DNA of 55,982 nt from Deltaproteobacteria bacterium (GTDB lineage: Bacteria; UBA10199; DSSB01): NCBI GenBank assembly GCA_024233625.1, contig JACKPJ010000006.1:1-55982 (forward strand), read 5' to 3'. The notes under the pieces are model-generated. The model did no database searches and was not told where the DNA came from. It was given only the letters and a program-made list of their open reading frames with translations. Positions 49,468-55,982 of this stretch are shown here, in pieces (the stretch's first letter is position 1; each line of letters begins with the position of its first letter). A program made the position numbers and the translations under genes.

Positions 49468-49787
49468 ACCATTTTAATTTCAACTTCTACGCCAGCTGAC
49501 AGATCTAAGCGCATTAGAGCATCCACTGTCTGCTGAGTAGGGTCTAAAATATCCAATAAACGTTTATGAATTCTTATTTCGAACTGATCACGTGATTTTT
49601 TATCTACATGAGGAGAACGTAATACAGTATAACGCTCAATATTTGTAGGAAGAGGAACTGGCCCTGCTACACGAGCACCAGTTCTGCGAGCCGTATCAAC
49701 AATCTCTACAGCTGATTGATCCAACAACTTATAATCAAACGCCTTAAGTCTTATTCTTATCTTTTGATTAGCTAGATTCTCGGTCAT
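49464..49787 (-). CDS. rpsJ: 30S ribosomal protein S10 (NusE)
   Basis: This 107-residue protein has the S10 pattern RIRLKAFDYKLLDQSAVEIV and the GPVPLPTNIERYTVLRSPHV loop. It has a second role as NusE in transcription antitermination. It begins 49 bases after tuf. Confidence 0.97.
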   Translation of the reverse strand: MTENLANQKIRIRLKAFDYKLLDQSAVEIVDTARRTGARVAGPVPLPTNIERYTVLRSPHVDKKSRDQFEIRIHKRLLDILDPTQQTVDALMRLDLSAGVEVEIKMV

Positions 49788-49836
49788 TTAAACACTCATA
49801 ATTTAAATATTACATACTCTTCGTAGAGATCAAGGA

Positions 49837-51027
49837 TTACTCCACAATTTCAGTACAGACACCTGCACCAACGGTTCGACCACCTTCACGTATCGCAAAT
49901 CTCATCTCTTTTTCCATCGCCACTGGAGTGATCAACTCTACCTCGATCGTCACATTATCTCCCGGCATCACCATCTCGACTCCATCTGGCAATTTTACAT
50001 TACCTGTCACGTCCGTCGTTCGCAAATAAAACTGTGGCCGATATCCATTAAAGAACGGTGTATGACGTCCACCCTCTTCTTTACTCAAAACGTAAACCTC
50101 TGCCTTAAACTTCTTATGCGGAGTAATACTTCCTGGCTTCGCCAAAACTTGACCTCGTTCAACATCTTCTTTCTTTGTTCCTCGCAACAATACCCCTACA
50201 TTATCTCCAGCTCGACCTTCATCCAGCATCTTACGGAACATCTCTACTCCAGTCACTGTCGTCTTCTGAGTATCTTTAAATCCTACGATCTCAACCTCTT
50301 CGCCAACTTTTACTATTCCACGCTCCACTCGCCCTGTCACTACTGTTCCTCGTCCAGATATCGAAAATACATCCTCTATCGGCATTAAAAAGGGCTTATC
50401 CACCGGTCGCTCAGGCTCTGGAATATACTTATCTACCTCTTCCATCAACTTCAATATAGATTGCGATCCAATCTCTGACGTATCTCCTTCCAAGGCCTTC
50501 AACGCACTCCCTTTTACTATCGGAGTATCATCCCCTGGAAACTTATATTGATTAAGCAACTCACGAACCTCTAACTCAACCAACTCTAACAACTCAGGAT
50601 CATCCACCTGATCCACCTTATTTAAATACACAACGATATAAGGAACACCTACCTGACGAGCTAACAATATATGCTCTCGTGTCTGTGGCATCGGTCCATC
50701 TGCTGCACTCACTACCAATATTGCTCCATCCATCTGCGCAGCACCTGTAATCATATTTTTAACGTAGTCAGCATGTCCAGGACAATCCACATGTGCATAG
50801 TGCCGATTTGCTGTCTCATACTCAACATGCGCTGTCGCTATCGTAATCCCGCGTTCTCGCTCTTCTGGCGCTTTATCTATCTGATCATACGCCATAAACT
50901 CGGCTCCACCCGCTTCTGACAATACCTTCGTGATCGCTGCTGTCAACGTTGTCTTACCATGATCCACGTGACCAATTGTCCCGATATTTACATGCGGCTT
51001 CGTCCGCTCAAACTTCTCTTTTGACAT
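49837..51027 (-). CDS. tuf: elongation factor Tu
   Basis: This 396-residue GTPase delivers aminoacyl-tRNA. G1 is GHVDHGKT, followed by the RERGITIATAHVEYE effector loop, DCPGHADYVKNMITG (G3), NKVD (G4) and GSALKALEGD (G5). Its wobble positions look more GC-biased than in its neighbours (C-ending codons are common in several stretches), as expected for a very highly expressed gene. The ribosome binding site AGGAGG is strong. A second tuf copy elsewhere is possible but not visible. Confidence 0.98.
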   Translation of the reverse strand: MSKEKFERTKPHVNIGTIGHVDHGKTTLTAAITKVLSEAGGAEFMAYDQIDKAPEERERGITIATAHVEYETANRHYAHVDCPGHADYVKNMITGAAQMDGAILVVSAADGPMPQTREHILLARQVGVPYIVVYLNKVDQVDDPELLELVELEVRELLNQYKFPGDDTPIVKGSALKALEGDTSEIGSQSILKLMEEVDKYIPEPERPVDKPFLMPIEDVFSISGRGTVVTGRVERGIVKVGEEVEIVGFKDTQKTTVTGVEMFRKMLDEGRAGDNVGVLLRGTKKEDVERGQVLAKPGSITPHKKFKAEVYVLSKEEGGRHTPFFNGYRPQFYLRTTDVTGNVKLPDGVEMVMPGDNVTIEVELITPVAMEKEMRFAIREGGRTVGAGVCTEIVE

Positions 51028-51079
51028 CTTTGCCTCCTAATATCTTTCCTTAACTAAATATTTTTAATATTTTAATAAC

Positions 51080-53161
51080 TTACTGCCCTTTAGATTTCGC
51101 AACAATTTCATCACTTACATTTCTTGGAACTTGTTCATAGCAATTAAATTGCATAGTAAAGTTAGCCCGCCCCTGGGTCTGAGAACGTAAATCAGTTGCA
51201 TAACCAAACATGTTTGCCAATGGCACCATTGCTTTTATCACTTGGAATCCTGATTTATTCTCCGTTCCCATTATTCGACCTCGACGAGAGTTCAAATCAC
51301 CCGTAACAGCACCAATAAAATCTTCTGGAGCCACAACTTCAACATCCATTATTGGTTCTAACAATATTGGAGAGGCCTTAGAAACACCATCCTTAAAGCA
51401 CATTGAACCAGCTATTTTGAAAGCCATCTCAGAACTATCTACATCATGATAGGAACCATCATACAACCTAACCTGCACGTCCTCTAAAGGATATCCAGCA
51501 AGAACACCACCATCCATTGCTTCTTCAATACCTTTTCTTACAGCAGGAATATATTCTCGAGGAATAACACCACCTTTAATCTCATCAATAAACTCAAGAC
51601 CCTTACCTGTTTCCGAAGGTGCTACTTTCATCAACACATGGGCAAATTGACCACGGCCACCTGATTGTTTCGCATATTTGAGTTCAACATCGGAACTTCC
51701 GGAAACAGTTTCACGATAAGCAACCTGAGGTTTCCCTACATTTGCATCTACCTTAAACTCTCGCATTAGACGATCAACAATAATCTCCAAATGCAACTCA
51801 CCCATTCCAGATATAATTGTCTGACCTGTTTCCTCATCTATTTTCACCCTAAAAGATGGATCTTCCTGAGCCAACTTACCCAATGATGAAGAAAGCTTCT
51901 CTTGATCGCTCTTTGTTTTAGGCTCGATCGCAACACTAATAACAGGATCCGGAAACTCCATCGACTCTAAAATAATCGGCTTAGATTCATCACATAGAGT
52001 ATCACCTGTTATCGTATATTTAAGTCCAACTGCTGCTGCAATATCACCCGCACCAATTTCTTTAATCTCTTCTCTTTTATTGGCATGCATACGTAAAATA
52101 CGACCAACACGCTCTCGCTTATCCTTGGTTGAATTATACACATAAGTGCCCGCATCAAGCTTACCTGAATAAACTCGAAAGTAGGTTAACTGCCCTACAA
52201 AGGGATCCGTCATTACTTTAAATGCAAGAGAAGAAAATGGCTCTGACTCCGAAGCCTTTCGCACCTGAACTTCCTCAGACCTTGGAACTACCCCTTCCAC
52301 AGGAGGCACATCCAAAGGACTTGGAAGATAATCCACTACCGCATCAAGAAGTTGCTGAACACCCTTATTTTTAAAAGCCGAACCGCAAAACACAGGAGTA
52401 ATCAACATTTTTAATGTGGCCTGCCGGGCAACACGCTTAACCTCTTCAAGATTTATTTCAACACCCTCCAAGTACCTTTCCATCAAAACTTCATCCTGCT
52501 CAATAACAGCTTCCATCAATTTTTCACGGTACTCTTCAGCTTGAGCTTTAAGCTCTTCAGGAATATCCACCACATCATACTTTGCACCTAAACTCTCATC
52601 ATCATACAAATAGGCTTGCATCTTAAGCAAATCAATAATCCCACGAAAATTATCCTCTGAACCAATAGGCAACTGAAAAGGAACTGGATTTGCATTGAGA
52701 CGATCAGACATCTCCTTAATCCCTCTAAAAAAATCCGCTCCCGTTCTATCCATCTTGTTAACGAACGCAATCCTTGGAACTTTATAACGATCAGCCTGAC
52801 GCCAAACTGTTTCAGACTGAGGCTCCACCCCACCAACAGAACAAAAGACACCCACTGCACCATCTAAAACACGTAATGAACGTTCAACTTCAATAGTAAA
52901 ATCAACATGTCCAGGAGTATCAATAATATTAATCCGATGATTATTCCAAGAACAAGCTGTCGTGGCCGAAGTAATCGTAATACCTCTCTCTTGCTCTTGA
53001 GCCATCCAGTCCATAACAGCACTACCCTCATGAACTTCACCTATTTTATGTGAAATCCCAGTATAAAAGAGAATACGCTCTGTCGTTGTCGTCTTACCAG
53101 CATCAATATGAGCCATAATACCAATATTACGAGTTTTTTCTAATGAGTACTTCTCAGCCAT
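51080..53161 (-). CDS. fusA: elongation factor G
   Basis: This 693-residue translocase has the G motifs AHIDAGKTTTTERILFYTG, RGITITSATTACSW, DTPGHVDFTIEVERSLRVLD and NKMDRTGADF. Domains II-V follow with the IKGGVIPREYIPAVRKGIEE segment of domain IV. Length is normal (about 690-700). It lies in the rpsL-rpsG-fusA-tuf str operon, 19 bases after rpsG and 52 before tuf. Confidence 0.98.
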   Translation of the reverse strand: MAEKYSLEKTRNIGIMAHIDAGKTTTTERILFYTGISHKIGEVHEGSAVMDWMAQEQERGITITSATTACSWNNHRINIIDTPGHVDFTIEVERSLRVLDGAVGVFCSVGGVEPQSETVWRQADRYKVPRIAFVNKMDRTGADFFRGIKEMSDRLNANPVPFQLPIGSEDNFRGIIDLLKMQAYLYDDESLGAKYDVVDIPEELKAQAEEYREKLMEAVIEQDEVLMERYLEGVEINLEEVKRVARQATLKMLITPVFCGSAFKNKGVQQLLDAVVDYLPSPLDVPPVEGVVPRSEEVQVRKASESEPFSSLAFKVMTDPFVGQLTYFRVYSGKLDAGTYVYNSTKDKRERVGRILRMHANKREEIKEIGAGDIAAAVGLKYTITGDTLCDESKPIILESMEFPDPVISVAIEPKTKSDQEKLSSSLGKLAQEDPSFRVKIDEETGQTIISGMGELHLEIIVDRLMREFKVDANVGKPQVAYRETVSGSSDVELKYAKQSGGRGQFAHVLMKVAPSETGKGLEFIDEIKGGVIPREYIPAVRKGIEEAMDGGVLAGYPLEDVQVRLYDGSYHDVDSSEMAFKIAGSMCFKDGVSKASPILLEPIMDVEVVAPEDFIGAVTGDLNSRRGRIMGTENKSGFQVIKAMVPLANMFGYATDLRSQTQGRANFTMQFNCYEQVPRNVSDEIVAKSKGQ

Positions 53162-53180
53162 AACCTTCCAACCAGTTTAA

Positions 53181-53651
53181 TTACCATCGATAGTGCGAAA
53201 AGGCCTTATTTGCTTCCGCCATACGATGAACATCTTCCTTCTTCTTAACAGCATTACCACGACCATGATAGGCATCGAGAATCTCACCCGCCAGCCTATC
53301 AACAATCGTCTTTTCATTACGCTGTCTCGCATAAGCAACCACCCAACGCAAACCCAAAGAAACCCTTCTATCAGGTCTAACCTCAATAGGAATTTGGTAG
53401 GTTGCACCACCAACACGGCGACTACAAACCTCAACCACAGGCTTAATATTATCTAAAGCTTGCTTAAATACTTTCAGCGCATCTTCATTCAACTGCTGCT
53501 GTGCTTTATCTAATGCTTTATAAACAATTCTCTCAGCAAGAGATTTTTTACCACCTAACATCACCTTATTAACAAACTTACTAATCAACTTATCGTGATA
53601 TTTTGGATCTGGAAGTATTTTTCGTTTTGATCGAAAGCCTTTTCTTGACAT
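53181..53651 (-). CDS. rpsG: 30S ribosomal protein S7
   Basis: This 156-residue protein has the S7 pattern SRKGFRSKRKILPDPKYHDK and the VGGATYQIPIEVRPDRRVSL loop. It nucleates the 30S head and in enterics represses the str operon. It begins 29 bases after rpsL. Confidence 0.98.
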   Translation of the reverse strand: MSRKGFRSKRKILPDPKYHDKLISKFVNKVMLGGKKSLAERIVYKALDKAQQQLNEDALKVFKQALDNIKPVVEVCSRRVGGATYQIPIEVRPDRRVSLGLRWVVAYARQRNEKTIVDRLAGEILDAYHGRGNAVKKKEDVHRMAEANKAFSHYRW

Positions 53652-53680
53652 TTTATTACAAACCTTAATTAATAATTAAT

Positions 53681-54052
53681 TTACTTAGGCTTTTTTGCCC
53701 CATATTTAGACCGTCGCTGCCTTCTCTTTTCTACACCCAAAGTATCAAGAGTTCCACGAACTGTATGATAACGCACCCCTGGCAAATCCTTTACCCTTCC
53801 ACCTCTCACCAAAACAACAGAGTGCTCTTGCAAATTATGCCCCTCTCCAGGAATATATGAGGTAACCTCAATACCATTAGTCAATCTCACACGAGCTACT
53901 TTACGTAGAGCAGAGTTAGGCTTTTTTGGTGTAGTTGTATAAACACGCACACACACACCTCGTCTTTGAGGACAACTTTGCAATGCTGGAGCTGTTCCTT
54001 TGTATTGACGACTTTTTCTTCCCTTACGTATCAACTGATTAATTGTGGGCAT
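53681..54052 (-). CDS. rpsL: 30S ribosomal protein S12
   Basis: This 123-residue protein opens MPTINQLIRKGRKSRQYKGT and has TTTPKKPNSALRKVARVRLT and YIPGEGHNLQEHSVVLVRGG. The lysines at the classic streptomycin-resistance positions (in PKKPNS and near DLPGVRYH) are present, so the sequence is wild-type. It monitors codon-anticodon pairing. It is first in the str operon, 192 bases after rpoC. Confidence 0.98.
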   Translation of the reverse strand: MPTINQLIRKGRKSRQYKGTAPALQSCPQRRGVCVRVYTTTPKKPNSALRKVARVRLTNGIEVTSYIPGEGHNLQEHSVVLVRGGRVKDLPGVRYHTVRGTLDTLGVEKRRQRRSKYGAKKPK

Positions 54053-54086
54053 AATTTTCTCTTTAAAAGCTTATCTATTTAATAAC

Positions 54087-54092
54087 ATTATA
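54087..54092 (-). promoter_or_regulatory. candidate -10 box close to rpsL
   Basis: A perfect TATAAT lies 35 bases before the rpsL ATG on the minus strand, giving a leader near 28 bases. The best -35 match (TTAACA) is only 14 bases upstream, so support is weak. Confidence 0.3.
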
Positions 54093-54173
54093 TTTTTTTT
54101 AATTTTTGTTAAAATTCTTTTTTTAATTTTATCTAGAATGTGAATTCTAATAATAATGTATGAAGCGGCGGGC

Positions 54174-54202
54174 TAACTACCATGCCCCTTACTTACTGTC
54201 AA
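54174..54202 (-). promoter_or_regulatory. candidate str operon promoter with a GC-rich discriminator
   Basis: On the minus strand TTGACA (54202-54197) is followed after 17 bases by TAGTTA, with a TG two bases before it as in an extended -10. The next bases, GCCCGCCGC, form a GC-rich discriminator in an otherwise AT-rich region, as in stringently controlled promoters. The -10 box itself matches the consensus poorly. Confidence 0.4.
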
Positions 54203-54244
54203 GCCATTTAAATTTAACTTTTTTATGTTTTTAGGATTTCAGTC

Positions 54245-55982
54245 CTAAGCACTCAATGGACTTGGGGCCGCATCCTCTTCATACTCAACTTCTTCTATCA
54301 GCATCTTCATATCCCGATAGCCGCTCAATCCTGTTCCTGCAGGAATTAAGCGACCCATAATAACATTTTCCTTTAAGCCACGCAGTTTATCGACCTTCCC
54401 TGCTACAGCTGCTTCAGTCAACACCTTAGTGGTTTCTTGGAATGATGCTGCTGAGACAAACGACTCCGTAGTTAATGAAGCCTTTGTAATTCCAAGTAGC
54501 ATCGGTTCACCAATTGCAGGTTTTTCTTTACGTGACTTTGCTTCTTTATTTGCTTCAATAAAGACATCTTTCTCCACGGTGTCATCAATAAGAAATGAAG
54601 TTCCACCAGGATCCACAATTTTTACCTTTTTGAGCATTTGACGAACTATCACTTCGATATGCTTATCATTAATACGTACACCTTGTAATCGATACACTTC
54701 TTGAATTTCATCCAATAAGTAATTTGCCAAGGCATGCTCCCCTAATACGCTTAAAATATCATGTGGATTAGAAGATCCGTCCATCAAAGCCTCTCCCGCT
54801 TTAACATAATCGCCTTCTCTGACAGCCAAATGTTTTCCTTTAGGCACGAGATACTCTTTGACATCTCCTACTTCGGGGCTAACCAAGACTTTTCTTTTAC
54901 CTTTTGTATCTTTACCAAAGCTAACCACACCATCAATCTCTGTTATAACAGCAAATTCTTTTGGTTTTCTTGCCTCAAAAAGTTCAGCAACCCTTGGAAG
55001 ACCTCCAGTAATATCTTTTGTTTTTGTTGTTTCACGAGGAATTTTAGCGATAACCGCACCCGCGATCACTTCTTGCCCTTCAGTCACCGTGATATGAGCT
55101 CCAATTGGCATTAAATATCTTGCTTCATTTTCTGAACCAGGCAATTTTAAAGTTTTACCACCTTCACCTTTTATAGATATACGTGGCCTTAAATCACCTT
55201 GTCTACTTTTTGACTCCACAATAACGCGACGAGAAAGACCTGTCACCTCATCAAGTTGTTCCTGCATGGTAATCCCATCAATAATATCACCAAATTTGAT
55301 AACACCATTAACTTCAGTTAAAATTGGAATACTATAAGGGTCCCATTCAGATAAAAGAGTTTTAGCAGGAACTTTATCACCATCACTAACGAATAGCTTA
55401 GCACCATATGTCAGTGTATACTTTTCTCTCTCACGACCCACCTCGTCCATAATTGCAAGTTCACCGTGACGATTCATAACAGTCAATGAACCTTCGCTGT
55501 TTTTCACCGTTTTTACACCAATAAGATGAACAGCACCTTCACTGCGATTTTCAAGAGTTGACTGCTCAGCCCTTCTTGATGCCGCGCCACCAATATGAAA
55601 TGTTCTCATAGTTAACTGAGTGCCAGGCTCTCCGATGGCCTGAGCGGCAATAACGCCGACAGCTTCACCGATGTTAACCAATTTACCTCGTGCTAAATCT
55701 CGTCCATAGCAATGTGCACAAACACCACGACTTGTCTGACAAGTCAGAGCTGATCGAATTTTAACTTTCTCAATACCAGCTTCTTCAATTGCGTTAACCA
55801 AGGTCTCGTTAATTTCAGTACCTGCTTTTAATATCACTGTACCTGAATAAGGATCTAAAACATCCTCTAGTGTCACTCTTCCTAAGATACGATCGCCAAG
55901 GGGCTCAATAATTTCTCCACCTTCGACAAGAGGAGACATTGTGATACCTTCGATCGTTCCACAATCTATTTCTGAAACAATC
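54245..55982 (-). CDS. rpoC: RNA polymerase subunit beta' (C-terminal part, cut by the window edge)
   Basis: The reading frame stays open to the window edge, so the start is outside. The 564 residues from Met at 55939 and 14 more upstream (with EIDCGTIEGIT) are the C-terminal part of beta'. Landmarks are GDRILGRVTLEDV, CQTSRGVCAHCYGRDLARGK (second zinc site), the EAVGVIAAQAIGEPGTQLTM trigger-region helix and TFHIGGAASR. The end is a KMLIEEVEYEEDAA tail. It precedes rpsL by 192 bases, the usual rpoB-rpoC-rpsL order. Confidence 0.97.
   Translation of the reverse strand, partial: IVSEIDCGTIEGITMSPLVEGGEIIEPLGDRILGRVTLEDVLDPYSGTVILKAGTEINETLVNAIEEAGIEKVKIRSALTCQTSRGVCAHCYGRDLARGKLVNIGEAVGVIAAQAIGEPGTQLTMRTFHIGGAASRRAEQSTLENRSEGAVHLIGVKTVKNSEGSLTVMNRHGELAIMDEVGREREKYTLTYGAKLFVSDGDKVPAKTLLSEWDPYSIPILTEVNGVIKFGDIIDGITMQEQLDEVTGLSRRVIVESKSRQGDLRPRISIKGEGGKTLKLPGSENEARYLMPIGAHITVTEGQEVIAGAVIAKIPRETTKTKDITGGLPRVAELFEARKPKEFAVITEIDGVVSFGKDTKGKRKVLVSPEVGDVKEYLVPKGKHLAVREGDYVKAGEALMDGSSNPHDILSVLGEHALANYLLDEIQEVYRLQGVRINDKHIEVIVRQMLKKVKIVDPGGTSFLIDDTVEKDVFIEANKEAKSRKEKPAIGEPMLLGITKASLTTESFVSAASFQETTKVLTEAAVAGKVDKLRGLKENVIMGRLIPAGTGLSGYRDMKMLIEEVEYEEDAAPSPLSA

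Noticed and set aside
49837..51027. Horizontal transfer of tuf because its base use differs from its neighbours
   Set aside because: Codon bias from very high expression explains it, and the gene is in its native str operon place.
54245..55982. rpoC as a truncated or split gene
   Set aside because: The reading frame stays open to the window edge with family-typical residues, so the cut is due to the window and not to the gene.
1..55982. CRISPR arrays, insertion sequences, integrases or prophage genes
   Set aside because: No regularly spaced repeats, transposase or integrase motifs, or phage structural genes were seen on either strand.

Overview
This is an AT-rich window from a diderm (Gram-negative type) bacterium. 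Gene content suggests a deltaproteobacteria-like lineage (Bdellovibrionota, Myxococcota or an uncultured relative): an FHA-sigma54 activator, a lipoprotein with a secreted beta-propeller domain, a CreC-type kinase, an ammonium-transporter/histidine-kinase fusion and a type III export locus. There is no 16S rRNA gene, so the taxonomy is inference.

Region 1 (1-10323, all minus strand) is the most interesting part. It holds a sigma-28 (FliA/WhiG) type factor, a SctI-like inner-rod candidate, a divergent FliG-like protein, then FliH/SctL, FliI/SctN, FliJ/SctO, a FliK/SctP-like protein, FliM/SctQ, FliN, FliO, FliP/SctR, FliQ/SctS and FliR/SctT. The gene order is that of a flagellar fliG-to-fliR operon. 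Yet several sequence signatures read as injectisome (Sct), FliL is absent, FliM lacks the CheY-binding N-terminus and FliG is badly eroded. I read it as a flagellum-derived, probably non-flagellar type III secretion system that keeps flagellar relics (FliO, a FliP-style signal peptide, sigma-28). The export-gate partners (FlhA/SctV, FlhB/SctU) and the basal-body rings are not in the window.

Region 2 (10503-34127) is mixed housekeeping and signalling: a rhodanese-ThiF/MoeB fusion, tRNA-Arg(TCT), an FHA-FHA-sigma54 activator followed by a beta-propeller lipoprotein, polA, an RDD membrane protein, murJ, rpsT, holA, a creC-like kinase overlapping a YndJ-like membrane protein, hemW, a solo ParA ATPase, DAHP synthase, a TlyA-type methyltransferase, an Amt-PAS-kinase-receiver-receiver fusion, panD and a TlpA-type thioredoxin.

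Region 3 (34261-55982, minus strand) is one long conserved translation cluster: rpoC (cut by the window edge), rpsL, rpsG, fusA, tuf, the S10 and spc operons with secY, adk, map, infA and rpmJ, then the alpha operon rpsM-rpsK-rpsD-rpoA-rplQ. It is tightly packed with many start/stop overlaps. S4, S14 and L36 are the zinc-binding forms. No CRISPR array, insertion sequence, prophage or integron was seen.
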